Origin: an uncultured Bacteroidales bacterium
Lineage (GTDB): Bacteria; Bacteroidota; Bacteroidia; Bacteroidales; UBA932
Assembly: GCA_944322815.1 (NCBI GenBank)
Contig: CALUQB010000001.1
Span: 62,001 to 126,000 of the forward strand
Length of the DNA: 64,000 nt
Direction of reading: 5' to 3'
In this document: positions 1 to 8,977 of the stretch, piece after piece
Position numbering within the stretch: the stretch's first letter is position 1
Layout: each line of letters opens with the position of its first letter
Notes under the pieces: model-generated
The model's input: only the letters and a program-made list of their open reading frames with translations
Databases searched by the model: none
Told to the model about the DNA's origin: nothing
Translations under genes and position numbers: made by a program

Positions 1-1
1 T

Positions 2-301
2 ATCCACCTTATAAGTCCTGTGCTGCCGCATGATGTGCAGGTATATTATGACCTTGTCGTCGGTGACGGCCTGACAGAGAATGTGGATTTCCGGATTATA
101 GCTTCTACAGGCAGCCCTGTCACTTTCGCACGTGGAATCACATCCATGCCGGTCAGGATAGAGTGGCTCGCGCATCCGCTGGACGGTACGAAGGACAACA
201 CGCTTCGCATCGTATTGCGTTCGTGCAGCGATCCTTCGGTCATGATCGGAAAACCCGGGCCGGATCATATCGGTGCGGAATATACGATTACGAAACGATG
301 A
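2..301 (+). CDS. C-terminal fragment of unknown exported protein
   Basis: The frame is open to the left edge: every codon before the first possible internal start (GTG at 20) is sense, so the gene begins outside the window. About 99 residues are visible and end with YTITKR. The piece alternates hydrophobic and polar residues like a beta-sandwich and has no catalytic motif that I recognise. It lies 28 bases before a lipoprotein on the same strand, so the two are probably co-transcribed. Small beta-sandwich lipoproteins of the Calx-beta/DUF4843 kind occur beside SusC/SusD genes and this could be one, but that is a guess from texture. The protein is not identified. Confidence 0.6.
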   Translation: MHLISPVLPHDVQVYYDLVVGDGLTENVDFRIIASTGSPVTFARGITSMPVRIEWLAHPLDGTKDNTLRIVLRSCSDPSVMIGKPGPDHIGAEYTITKR

Positions 302-329
302 ATTTCCAACACTTTAAATATTATTGCTT

Positions 330-1862
330 ATGAAACGAACATTATTTCCCTTGATCGCCGCAGCGGCGAGCCTGACGATTTGCTGGAGTTGCTCCGAACC
401 GGAACCGGACAACGGAACGGTAGAGAATTCCGACGGAAAGGCCGAATTTCTTACTTACGGCTTTTATGCCGAAGACAACAGCGCACTGACAGAGGATTAC
501 ATTGCGGAAGTGGCTTCCGACATGCTTATCCGTCTGCCTGAGGATGTGGACAAGACCGCTCTGGTCGCACGCTTCACCACTTCCGAGGGTGACAAGGTTT
601 TCGTAGGTTCTGACGAACAGACCAGCGGAGTGACACCTAACGATTTCACTTACCCTGTGGACTACATCGTACGTGATGACGCTGCGAATATCTCCGCCAG
701 CTATACCGTCACTGTCGACAAGATCCTCCCTAAGGTATGGCAGCAAATGACCGTGTTCAACGATGACGGCATGGATAACGGCTCTTTCGCCATGTGTATC
801 TCTCCTGAGGATAATCTTCCTCATTTCTTCCTCACCAGGACGAATGCCGACGATCTGGAGACCGGTGTGGTGGCTTCTTTCAGCGGAAGCACGCTGACGG
901 CAGGATCAGAGTTCACTGTCGATTCCGAAGGTACGAAGATCGAAGCTTCGAAAATAGATATCGCCGCTGATGCAGACGGAAAACTTTATGTTTCGTACTA
1001 CAACAGTGACAAACTTTCGGATGACGAGTACGACAGATCTTATTATGTCTACACCGGCAGCGGTTCTTCCTGGTCACAGGTAGGGGCGAAGTTCGGTTTC
1101 AACGGCAATGACAGCGCCCTGGAGATAGATCCTGCCACGATGCGTCCGGTCCTGGCCTTCCAGTCCAATGACAGAAATGCATCTATCCCTCGCAGAAGTC
1201 TGGGTATCTACACTTTCGACGGCAGTTCATGGAGCGCCGGCAGTGAAATCGCCGATATTGCCGGAATGTCTGTTTACGGGTATCACATGCGCGTCTTCAA
1301 CGGCTCGCTTTATCTGTGCGGCCTTGTCCAGAATGCTCCTGGAACCTATTTCGTGTTCAAATATGAGAACGGCAGCTGGCAGCCGGTAGTCAATGCCCTG
1401 CCTGCAGGCATGTCCCAGACGAATATGGTCGATGCTTCGTTTGCCGTGGCTACCGACGGTACGGTCTACCTCTGCGCAGGAGGGGATGAGGATGCCAACG
1501 GTACCTGGTATATCACTGTCTACAAGTGCGCTCCGGGTGAAACTGCATGGACACGGATAGCGTCTCCGATCAAAGACAACTCCGCTAGTGGCATGTCGAC
1601 TTCCACGAATTTTGTCCTCGATCTGTGCGATGACCTGCCGGTAGTCCTTTACAAGAACCGCGATACGGATATTCCGGAGATCGTGATGCTGAATGCGGAA
1701 ACTCTGCAGTGGAACAGTCCGACAGCTCTCGGCTCTGTCGGAATGGGCAGCTATCTGGCGCTGGAGTTCGCTCCTGACGGCACAGGCTATGCCGCATTCC
1801 TGGACAATGGAGAGACGAGTTCGCTGCATGTCTACAAATTTGACGAGATGCCTGCCGAATAG
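330..1862 (+). CDS. Lipoprotein with Ig-like N-domain and beta-propeller-like body
   Basis: About 510 residues. The start is the ATG at 330; an in-frame TTG six bases earlier is less likely. A signal peptide ends in a lipobox (ICWSC, Cys at about residue 21) followed by an acidic stretch, so the protein is probably a lipoprotein. Residues of about 40-130 look like the DUF5018-type Ig-like domain common in Bacteroidota lipoproteins (SGVTPNDFTYPVDYIV, then SYTVTV). The rest consists of repeated blade-like stretches with aromatic and glycine-rich strands (GSSWSQVG, GSSWSAGSE, NGSWQPV, TAWTRIA), as in a WD40/Kelch-like beta-propeller. There is no catalytic signature, so a carbohydrate- or ligand-binding surface role is an inference. 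It is followed by an inverted repeat and a phosphoesterase. Confidence 0.8.
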   Translation: MKRTLFPLIAAAASLTICWSCSEPEPDNGTVENSDGKAEFLTYGFYAEDNSALTEDYIAEVASDMLIRLPEDVDKTALVARFTTSEGDKVFVGSDEQTSGVTPNDFTYPVDYIVRDDAANISASYTVTVDKILPKVWQQMTVFNDDGMDNGSFAMCISPEDNLPHFFLTRTNADDLETGVVASFSGSTLTAGSEFTVDSEGTKIEASKIDIAADADGKLYVSYYNSDKLSDDEYDRSYYVYTGSGSSWSQVGAKFGFNGNDSALEIDPATMRPVLAFQSNDRNASIPRRSLGIYTFDGSSWSAGSEIADIAGMSVYGYHMRVFNGSLYLCGLVQNAPGTYFVFKYENGSWQPVVNALPAGMSQTNMVDASFAVATDGTVYLCAGGDEDANGTWYITVYKCAPGETAWTRIASPIKDNSASGMSTSTNFVLDLCDDLPVVLYKNRDTDIPEIVMLNAETLQWNSPTALGSVGMGSYLALEFAPDGTGYAAFLDNGETSSLHVYKFDEMPAE

Positions 1863-1916
1863 TTTCCGGTTGATGGTTAGATGACACGTAGATTAAGAGG
1901 CGATTTTGAAGACATC

Positions 1917-1977
1917 GTAACGTCAGTTCGATGAAGTCTCTGGTCCTGAGTGAAATAATTCATTGAACTGACGTTAC
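1917..1977. repeat. 19-bp inverted repeat ahead of phosphoesterase
   Basis: Arms at 1917-1935 and 1959-1977 are reverse complements at 18 of 19 positions, with a 23-base spacer. The right arm ends two bases before the ATG at 1980, so an mRNA hairpin here would enclose the ribosome-binding region. No T-run follows the right arm, which argues against a simple intrinsic terminator. It could be a translation-control hairpin, an operator or the footprint of a mobile or invertible element; the sequence alone does not decide. Confidence 0.7.
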
Positions 1978-1979
1978 TT

Positions 1980-3458
1980 ATGAGACATTTCAAGTGTTTG
2001 TATCTGTCCGTCATGCTGGAATTGGCGGCTTTGCCGTTACTGGCTGACGGAATATCGGGCAGGGTCTTCCGTGATGAAAATTCCAACGGACGTTTCGACA
2101 AGGGAGAACGGCTGCTGCGCGGAGTGGGTATCTCCGATGGCGATACTATCGTATGGAGTGACCGTCGGGGTTTCTACAGTCTGCCTGCCCGGTCAGGCAG
2201 CGTGGTATTCCCGATCCTTCCTGACGGATATGCAATGGCAGCAGACGGTCTGCAGAACCGTGGAGGCGTGATGGCGGGTGAGGTTTCCGCTACTGTCGAT
2301 TTCGGACTCTGTCCTGTAGGACCTGCGCGGGATTTCAGGATGGCGGTTCTTGGAGACATACAGGCTGATACTCCCGGTCAGCTGGAACTTGCCCGCAGGA
2401 CAGTGCTTGGCGAAGTGGCTTCACGGGAGGATGTCACGGAGGTCATCCATCTGGGTGATCTGGTAAATGACTGTCCGCAGCTGCTCCGGACGGCAGCCGA
2501 TGCTCTGGGGATGCTGCCGCAGAGGACATGGACAGTGATAGGCAATCATGATCTTGACACTGATACCAGACCTCGGGCAGGAAGGAATTTCCGGACTGAG
2601 GCAGGCTGTGACGTAGCTGCATTTTTCCGTGGATGCTATTGCTTCGTATTGCTAAACAATGTGGAAGAAGCTTCCGAAGGTCTGCCTGACGCACAACTTC
2701 GTTTTCTTCGGCAGCTTGTTTCCGGATGCCCTGAAAAAACAGTCTTCGTGCTGTGCCAGCATGTCCCTATGTCAAGGGTTGAAAACAGGGAAGAGGTTTT
2801 CAGTATCCTGGACGGACATCGGGTCCTGATACTGTCCGCCCATGCGCATATTACCTTCCGGGAAGAGTGGGGCGACCGGATATCGGAACTTTCGGCAGGT
2901 GCAGCTTGCGGCTCATGGTGGACAGGGGAGTGCGATCCATGGGGAAATCCGGTCTCGCTTCAGCAGTGCGGGACTCCGAGGGGTTATTTCCTGGTGGATT
3001 TCCGGAATGACGGATACGTCTTCCGTTTCAAGGGAACAGGGCTTGATCCCGATATCCAGTCAGATCTGTGGATTTCCGGTACGGAATCTTCGGATTCGCT
3101 TATCGATCCTCTTAACCGGTATCCGCGAGGACTGGCCTGCCTGAATGTCTACGGAGGAGGTGAGACCACTACGGTGGAATACAGTTCCGACCGGGAGCAC
3201 TGGTATCCTATGGAACGTGTGGAAAAAGTCGCTCCGGCTGTTTTCAGGGTCATCTACATGAACCGCCACGGCGGCTATCCGACAGGATTTTCCAGGAGGA
3301 CTCCCCTCAGGCGCGGAGCATCTTCTCCGCATCTGTGGGAAGCCCGGCTTCCGGATTCGCTTCTGACAGGCGGGCGGTGGATATATTTCCGTGTCTCGGA
3401 CGGGCGTGGGCTCGAACCCTTCCATTTCCGGCGTCTTGTCAATCTTCCGGATAAATAG
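1980..3458 (+). CDS. Secreted calcineurin-like metallophosphoesterase
   Basis: 492 residues with a hydrophobic N-terminus typical of export. Three parts are visible: an N-terminal beta domain (about 25-110) with a Ca-binding-like loop (DENSNGRFDKGE), a central metallophosphoesterase domain (about 119-300) and a C-terminal beta domain. The metal-binding motifs are GDIQAD (125-130), HLGDLVND (about 157-164), GNHD (188-191), QHVPMS and SAHAHI. This order matches the MetallophosN-Metallophos-MetallophosC proteins of Bacteroidota. The first motif has Gln where many relatives have His. The protein probably cleaves a phosphomonoester or phosphodiester outside the cytoplasm; the substrate is unknown. 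It follows the lipoprotein after a 117-base gap that holds a strong inverted repeat. Confidence 0.9.
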   Translation: MRHFKCLYLSVMLELAALPLLADGISGRVFRDENSNGRFDKGERLLRGVGISDGDTIVWSDRRGFYSLPARSGSVVFPILPDGYAMAADGLQNRGGVMAGEVSATVDFGLCPVGPARDFRMAVLGDIQADTPGQLELARRTVLGEVASREDVTEVIHLGDLVNDCPQLLRTAADALGMLPQRTWTVIGNHDLDTDTRPRAGRNFRTEAGCDVAAFFRGCYCFVLLNNVEEASEGLPDAQLRFLRQLVSGCPEKTVFVLCQHVPMSRVENREEVFSILDGHRVLILSAHAHITFREEWGDRISELSAGAACGSWWTGECDPWGNPVSLQQCGTPRGYFLVDFRNDGYVFRFKGTGLDPDIQSDLWISGTESSDSLIDPLNRYPRGLACLNVYGGGETTTVEYSSDREHWYPMERVEKVAPAVFRVIYMNRHGGYPTGFSRRTPLRRGASSPHLWEARLPDSLLTGGRWIYFRVSDGRGLEPFHFRRLVNLPDK

Positions 3459-3485
3459 CCTGCATGGACATGGATTGGGAAAATA

Positions 3486-3517
3486 TTGTGAAAGTTAGAA
3501 CAAAAGTCCGATATTTG
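3486..3517 (+). promoter_or_regulatory. Putative promoter of response regulator gene
   Basis: GATATTTG at 3510-3517 matches the Bacteroidota -7 consensus TAnnTTTG at seven of eight bases, and a TTG-containing element begins at 3486, with 20 bases between. A short hairpin (TGCGGC 3532-3537 with GCCGCA 3551-3556) would lie in the 5' leader. Confidence 0.4.
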
Positions 3518-3576
3518 TATTCCATTGCCTTTGCGGCGAATCGGTACGGAGCCGCAGCGATTAAAATTTATCTGAT

Positions 3577-4725
3577 ATGAAGATTCTGGTTATAGACGAT
3601 GAAAGGGCCATCAGGAATTCTCTGAAAGAGATTCTGATGGACGAAGGATATGAAGTGGATGTGGCGGAAGACGGAGCCCATGGCTGCGAGATGGCGGAGA
3701 AGGAAAAATACAGTGTGATATTCTGTGATATCAAGATGCCTGGAATGGACGGGCAGGAAGTCCTGGCGAAGCTCGTGGAGGCCGGAACAGATTCCGCGAT
3801 AGTCATGATTTCAGGGCATGGAGACATCGACACGGCTGTGGAGTGCATCAAGAAAGGGGCTTTCGATTTCATACAGAAGCCGCTTGACCTGAACAGGATA
3901 TTCATCACCATCAAAAATGCCACAGACAAGGTTTCTCTGGTGAAGGAAACGAAGATTCTGAAAAAGAAAGTCTACGGACAGCAGATGATAGGGGAGTCGG
4001 AACCCATGCAGCATATCCGTTCGATCATCGACAAGGTGGCTCCTACTGATGCGCGTGTCCTGATCATAGGCGCGAACGGTACAGGAAAGGAACTTGTGGC
4101 CAGAAGCCTGCATCAGAAAAGCGGCAGGTCTGCCATGCCGTATATAGAGGTGAACTGTGCCGCCATCCCGTCTGAACTTATCGAAAGCGAACTTTTCGGT
4201 CATGAGAAAGGGGCTTTCACTTCGGCCATAAAACAGCACAAGGGCAAGTTCGAACAGGCTGACGGAGGCACTCTTTTCCTGGACGAGATCGGTGACATGA
4301 GTCTGGCTGCCCAGGCGAAAGTCCTTAGGGTGCTTCAGGAAAAGAAACTCTCCAGAGTCGGAAGTGACAAGGACATTACCGTGGATGTCCGTGTGCTGGC
4401 CGCCACGAACAAGAATCTGAAAGCCGAGATCGAAAAAGGAAATTTCAGGGAGGACCTGTACCATCGTCTGAGCGTGATAGTCATAAATGTCCCGTCGCTG
4501 GATGAGCGCAAGACTGATATACCTCTTCTGGTAGACTATTTCATAGACCAGATATGTGCGGAGACCGGGATGCAGAAACGAAAGGTAGAGCCGGATGCAC
4601 TGAAACTTCTCGTCGACAAGTCCTGGTCAGGAAATATCCGCGAGCTGAGGAACGTGGTAGAGCGTCTTCTCATCCTGTCCGGCAGTTCCATCACCGCACA
4701 GGATGTGAAAGACTATGTCTACTGA
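3577..4725 (+). CDS. Response regulator with sigma-54 AAA+ domain, no DNA-binding domain
   Basis: 382 residues. The receiver domain (1-120) has acidic D7/D8, phospho-acceptor D51 (FCDIKMPG), S79 and K101. The AAA+ sigma-54 activator domain (about 137-375) has Walker A GANGTGKE (165-172), the sigma-54 contact loop as GAFTSA (212-217; the usual form is GAFTGA) and Walker B FLDE (234-237). NtrC-family proteins normally continue into a Fis-type helix-turn-helix and reach about 450 residues. Here the protein stops right after the AAA+ helical lid (SGNIRELRNVVERL), so it has no visible DNA-binding domain. Its 3' end overlaps by 7 bases the 3' end of the convergent histidine kinase, its likely partner. 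It may act from solution on sigma-54 holoenzyme; that is inference. Confidence 0.93.
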   Translation: MKILVIDDERAIRNSLKEILMDEGYEVDVAEDGAHGCEMAEKEKYSVIFCDIKMPGMDGQEVLAKLVEAGTDSAIVMISGHGDIDTAVECIKKGAFDFIQKPLDLNRIFITIKNATDKVSLVKETKILKKKVYGQQMIGESEPMQHIRSIIDKVAPTDARVLIIGANGTGKELVARSLHQKSGRSAMPYIEVNCAAIPSELIESELFGHEKGAFTSAIKQHKGKFEQADGGTLFLDEIGDMSLAAQAKVLRVLQEKKLSRVGSDKDITVDVRVLAATNKNLKAEIEKGNFREDLYHRLSVIVINVPSLDERKTDIPLLVDYFIDQICAETGMQKRKVEPDALKLLVDKSWSGNIRELRNVVERLLILSGSSITAQDVKDYVY

Positions 4726-7700
4726 TTTTTAGGGAGCCGGACAGTGAAGCAGGCTCCGTACAGGTTGTAGGATTTGCGGTACAGAATCTCACCGTTGCAT
4801 TTCTCCACAATATTGCGGCAGATGGCCAGGCCGAGGCCTGTGCCGCCGCTCTTGGTGGTGAAATTCGGAGTAAACAGTTTGTTCAGGTTCTCTTCGCTTA
4901 CCCCGGGGCCGTTGTCCTCGAATACGATATCGTAATATCCGTCCAGAGTGCTGTTTCTCAGACATATCAGGATTTCACCTCCGCTTACCGGTCCGCCTTT
5001 TTCTTCTTCCTGTTTCTGCTTGATTTCGATGGCTTGTATGGCATTGGTCAGCAGATTCACGAACACCCTTATCAACTGCGGTTTCGGAGCCGTCACGAAT
5101 GCGTCAGGCATGCCCAGATATTCGATGCGGATATTTTCCCTGTTGTCGAATATCACCAGCTGGTCCCGGAGTGTCGCGTCCAGGTCGATACGCACAGGTT
5201 CCTCGCTGTAGAGCTTGGCAAATGTGGAGAATTCGTTGGCCGTCTCGGTGAGGATGTCTATGTGTTCCAGCACTACGGAACATACCCTGTCGAATTTTTC
5301 ATCCCAGTTCGGGTCGTGTCTCTGCTTGAGCCTGATGAGCCGCTGTATTTCCAGCTTTATGGGAGTCAGCGGATTCTTGATTTCGTGTGCCACCTGACGT
5401 GCCATTTCGCTCCATGCCTTGTCCCTTTCAGCCTGTGCCAGCTTTCTGGTACTTTCGGTCAGGTCTGTCACCATCTGGTTGTAGGCCTTGACGAGTGTGG
5501 ATATTTCATCGTCCCTGTCATATTCTATAGGTTCCAGAGCATGCAGGTCCGTGGATGACATTTTCTCTCCAATGGCAGTGATAGGCTTGAAGATGGCGTT
5601 CACTATTGTAGTGCTCAATACAATGGTGACTACCAGCAGGATAATGAATATGTTTATGATAATGGCGCTGTAGAAGAAGGCTTCATGCCTGAACACGTAG
5701 TTCTGGTCAGTGTAAGGGGAATTGAGTATGGCGACCAGAGTCCCATGGTCATTGAACAGGGGAGCGTACATGGAGTAGAACTTGAAACCTGAGACTTTTT
5801 CCTGGCATATGCAGAATCTCTGGTTCTTGAACCTGATGTTGTAGTATGCTTCAGGATTCATCCTGGTGCCCAGAATCATTCTTTCAAACACTTCCGGGCT
5901 GGTGGACCTGAATACTTTTCCTCCCGGAGTGTACAGCGTGATGTCGGATTTGGTCGTGTTCCTTATGGATTCCATGGCGGCAGCTATTTCTGCGGAATTC
6001 AGGTCGTGCCAGTCATCGGCGTGTCTGGTCCGTGCCTCCATGAGGTTCTGTATGGTGCTGATCTTGTCGGACATCATGTTGTACATGTTGGTCGCGTTTC
6101 TTTTATATACGAAGGCGACGCTGGCCGATGTCATGACTATCAGGGTGGCGAACAGGGAGAGGGAGAGTACGAAATTTATCCTGGAACGGTAGTAGTTCCT
6201 GGAGACAGGCACTTTCCTGCCGTAGTATCTCATCGAAAGCAGATAGAGGATGCCGTATGTCAGGATCGCGAGGTATGAAAAATTGACGAGATAGGTCATC
6301 CATCCCCTCTGTGTCCTGGATGTGAATATGACTTCATCAGGCGAAATCCTGTTTATGAAGTGAATGTATCCGCTTTCCCTGAAATGCGAGGAGCCTTTTT
6401 CTATTTCTTTCTGAACATCAGGCGTGATGATGGCAGGGTACGGATAGTTTCCTCTGTAATTCACCAGTTTCCCGGACAGGAATTTGGCGTAGGAATAGAA
6501 CAGAGGCAGATTTACCTGATCGGATCCCGACGGTCTGTTGAAGATGGTCATGTACCCGTTCACGTTTTTTTCTGTCTTTTTCTCGATTTCCAGAAACATG
6601 TGCACTACTCCGGTAGCCGAAGAATAGTAGATGAACGAGCCAAGGTACATTGAGTTGCCGAATTCATCGTAAACGAACCGGAATCTGGAATCAGGTGAAA
6701 TCGGGGTCCCTGACATGAATTTCCTTCCGAAATAGTCCAGACAGGGTTCTCCCTGCCCGTTGCCGCTGAAATGCCGCACGGCATTGTCCCGGCAGATGCT
6801 GGCTGTCACGGCATAGTCCTGGGAAACACGGTACAGATAGTTTTCGTTGAGCCTGTTCAGGATGATCATGTCGCTTCTTTCAAGCTCGGACAGAGATGCT
6901 ACCATCGGGTCTGAAGCTATGCCGTCTTCGATGGAGCGCAGCTGTATTTCCAGTGACAGGTCCCGGTCTACTGCGAGCCTGTTGGTTATGACCATCAGCC
7001 TGTCTTGTTCTTTCCTGAATCCCAGGACTCCGGCAGTCACTGTCATGTAAAGTGCACAGAATATGGCGAAGCCCAGAAACCATTTCCTGGAAAGTACATT
7101 GTATTTTACTCCCGTAAGCTCTTGGACTATCGGTCTCAGAAGCTGCAGCAGGAGCATTGTACAGAAAAGGAGGGCTATATACGAGACATAGACCGCTACG
7201 GTATAGTAGGACAGATTGAACCACAGGTACAGCTCCAGTGTGATGCCGGAGTTCATGATGAGGCTTACCAGAGTGAGATGGATGTATATGCATGCGGCGA
7301 TGAATGTCAGCATGATAAGCCCCGTGTATATGATCTTGCTCCTGAGTTTTCCTGTGGACAGCATCTTTCTCAGGAACGGCTTCCGGCAGAGGTATATGCA
7401 TATAAGGTAGCACATCACGAAGCAGTTCATGATCAGGAGCGCTCCGAAGGAAAAGAGTACTGATCCGCCTGCAAATATTCCCGGGGAGAAAATGGACATG
7501 ATATTCCTGAGCTGGAGTCCCCAGCTGTATGCCACGCCGGCGGCTGCGGCAAGAACCAGCACCGCGACGGGGAATGTCTTCATGGACGGATGTCTCCAGA
7601 AATATGTCATGACAGCCAGTACGAAGAATATCAGGGCTATCCATCTGAGCAGTATGTTGGCCGGGAACGGGATGTCTCTGGTGGTTTCCGAAATGACTTT

Positions 7701-8324
7701 CAGAAGCGGCTCTCCGTTTATGAAGACAGGGACGCCGCCGGCGTGGTTCAGAGGTGTGACCACGTATTTTTTTGGCAGTTTAAGTGCCGGGTTTACGCCG
7801 GATTCGGAATTCTGCCGGTTTACGAGGAGTGTATTCTGGATTTCAAGGCCGTATATGATGCGGCAGCTTCTGCCGTCGTATTTGCTTTTCATGATATACC
7901 ATTTCGGCCCCAGATTCATATAGCTGGCGCTTTCAGGTATCTCGGCCAGCGGAGAGGATATGCCGGATCTCAGATTCGAAAGTTTCTCTATCACCAGTCT
8001 GGTGCTTATGTTATCGTTGCCGACAGGAAACTGGTTGCTCCAGGACTGCAGCGTATCGTAGACGTACCGGTATATGACCATGTCCCGTGGCAGATCGTCC
8101 AGCTGCAGCCACTTGGTATGGTCTCCAGAGATGGCTTCATCGGCATATCTTTCCAGGATACCCAGCCTCTTCTCGATCTTTTCACTCAGGTCTATGGCTG
8201 TCTTTTCCGCGCTTTCCGAGGTGATTCTCAGCGTGACGGACAGGAGGAAAAGCAGGAGTGACAGTCCCAGAAAGATTTTCCAGCAATTCTCCTTGTAATC
8301 CAGACTATTTATGCTTCTTTCCAT
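4719..8324 (-). CDS. Large NtrY-like membrane histidine kinase
   Basis: 1201 residues, much longer than usual NtrY kinases (about 700-770). One membrane span lies near 14-33, followed by an extracytoplasmic stretch, then about six closely spaced spans between about 220 and 435, a second extracytoplasmic stretch (about 435-665), two spans (about 668-725), a third sensor stretch, and a last span near 885-908. HAMP follows (NAIFKPITAIGEKM). The kinase core has the H-box QVAHEIKNPLTP with His980, N-box LLTNAIQ (about 1094), DNGPG (about 1137) and GGTGLGLAI. The start is supported by an AAGGAGA-like sequence just upstream, overlapping the intergenic space after rlmH (8 bases). It converges on the NtrC-like regulator at 3577 and is its probable sensor partner. 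Confidence 0.92.
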   Translation of the reverse strand: MERSINSLDYKENCWKIFLGLSLLLFLLSVTLRITSESAEKTAIDLSEKIEKRLGILERYADEAISGDHTKWLQLDDLPRDMVIYRYVYDTLQSWSNQFPVGNDNISTRLVIEKLSNLRSGISSPLAEIPESASYMNLGPKWYIMKSKYDGRSCRIIYGLEIQNTLLVNRQNSESGVNPALKLPKKYVVTPLNHAGGVPVFINGEPLLKVISETTRDIPFPANILLRWIALIFFVLAVMTYFWRHPSMKTFPVAVLVLAAAAGVAYSWGLQLRNIMSIFSPGIFAGGSVLFSFGALLIMNCFVMCYLICIYLCRKPFLRKMLSTGKLRSKIIYTGLIMLTFIAACIYIHLTLVSLIMNSGITLELYLWFNLSYYTVAVYVSYIALLFCTMLLLQLLRPIVQELTGVKYNVLSRKWFLGFAIFCALYMTVTAGVLGFRKEQDRLMVITNRLAVDRDLSLEIQLRSIEDGIASDPMVASLSELERSDMIILNRLNENYLYRVSQDYAVTASICRDNAVRHFSGNGQGEPCLDYFGRKFMSGTPISPDSRFRFVYDEFGNSMYLGSFIYYSSATGVVHMFLEIEKKTEKNVNGYMTIFNRPSGSDQVNLPLFYSYAKFLSGKLVNYRGNYPYPAIITPDVQKEIEKGSSHFRESGYIHFINRISPDEVIFTSRTQRGWMTYLVNFSYLAILTYGILYLLSMRYYGRKVPVSRNYYRSRINFVLSLSLFATLIVMTSASVAFVYKRNATNMYNMMSDKISTIQNLMEARTRHADDWHDLNSAEIAAAMESIRNTTKSDITLYTPGGKVFRSTSPEVFERMILGTRMNPEAYYNIRFKNQRFCICQEKVSGFKFYSMYAPLFNDHGTLVAILNSPYTDQNYVFRHEAFFYSAIIINIFIILLVVTIVLSTTIVNAIFKPITAIGEKMSSTDLHALEPIEYDRDDEISTLVKAYNQMVTDLTESTRKLAQAERDKAWSEMARQVAHEIKNPLTPIKLEIQRLIRLKQRHDPNWDEKFDRVCSVVLEHIDILTETANEFSTFAKLYSEEPVRIDLDATLRDQLVIFDNRENIRIEYLGMPDAFVTAPKPQLIRVFVNLLTNAIQAIEIKQKQEEEKGGPVSGGEILICLRNSTLDGYYDIVFEDNGPGVSEENLNKLFTPNFTTKSGGTGLGLAICRNIVEKCNGEILYRKSYNLYGACFTVRLPKNQ

Positions 8325-8332
8325 TATTCTCC

Positions 8333-8806
8333 TTATTCGTGATGGTATGGTTCCCCACGGATGATCGTGAAGCCGCGGTACAGCTGTTCGATGAAGATTA
8401 CTCTGACCATCTGATGCGAGAAAGTCATACGTGAAAGCGAAATCATTCCGTTGCTCCTGGCGTAAACCGCATCGGAAAAACCGTACGGCCCTCCGATGAC
8501 GAAGACCAGGTCTCCCGAAAGGTGGGACATCCGGTCTTCAAGCCATGAAGCCCATGCCGTCGAAGTGAATTCACGGCCCTTTTCATCCATGAGGATGACA
8601 TGATCTCCCGGGTTCAGATTTTTGAGTATCAGTTCCCCTTCCTTTGTCTTGATCTGTTCCCTGCTCAGAGAGGAGGCGTTTTTTATGTCAGGCAATTCCG
8701 TTATAGTGAAATTTGCATAGTGGACCAGCCTGTCTCTGTACACTGCCATTCCGGTACGTACCCAGTCCATGTCCGTTTTGCCTACTGTCACCAGTTTGAG
8801 TTTCAT
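8333..8806 (-). CDS. rlmH: 23S rRNA (pseudouridine1915-N3)-methyltransferase RlmH
   Basis: 157 residues from the ATG at 8806, the standard length for RlmH. A TTG two codons earlier is an unlikely start. The protein begins MKLKLVTVGKT and carries the SPOUT methyltransferase features: a GDHVILMDEKG strand, FVIGGPYGF (SAM-binding knot) and a C-terminal LYRGFTIIRGEPYHHE, the conserved RlmH tail. It methylates pseudouridine 1915 of 23S rRNA on the assembled ribosome. The histidine kinase gene starts 8 bases downstream, so the two are probably co-transcribed. The 5' leader holds two perfect hairpins, described separately. Confidence 0.96.
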   Translation of the reverse strand: MKLKLVTVGKTDMDWVRTGMAVYRDRLVHYANFTITELPDIKNASSLSREQIKTKEGELILKNLNPGDHVILMDEKGREFTSTAWASWLEDRMSHLSGDLVFVIGGPYGFSDAVYARSNGMISLSRMTFSHQMVRVIFIEQLYRGFTIIRGEPYHHE

Positions 8807-8817
8807 GATCAATGTCG

Positions 8818-8888
8818 GTCCGGCGAATTTATTTTACGCAGGACCGGGGAATTCGCCGGACTTGTCGTCAAGGATTTCTCCGAAATCC
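8818..8888 (-). promoter_or_regulatory. Structured leader upstream of rlmH
   Basis: Two perfect inverted repeats: a 12-bp stem (8818-8829 with 8850-8861, 20-base loop) and a 7-bp stem with a 3-base loop (8872-8878 with 8882-8888). The larger stem begins only 12 bases upstream of the rlmH start codon, close enough to affect ribosome loading. No known riboswitch class is recognised. Confidence 0.5.
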
Positions 8889-8977
8889 GTTTTGTATTAA
8901 TCCCCGGCCGCTGTAGCTGCCGATACCATCGGACCTGTGCTGATATTCCGATGATGTCTTCTTATATGCAAGTGATA

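Noticed and set aside
1917-1977. Inverted repeat as an invertible promoter
   Set aside because: The spacer of 23 bases is too short to hold a full Bacteroidota promoter and contains no TAnnTTTG; kept only as an unexplained inverted repeat.
4700-4760. Frameshift hiding a Fis domain after the response regulator
   Set aside because: Frames beyond the stop give no helix-turn-helix pattern, and the region codes the conserved end of the kinase on the other strand.
4554-5558. 334-codon open frame on the plus strand antisense to the histidine kinase
   Set aside because: It mirrors the well-supported kinase domain with conserved H, N and G boxes; its own translation has no domain pattern.
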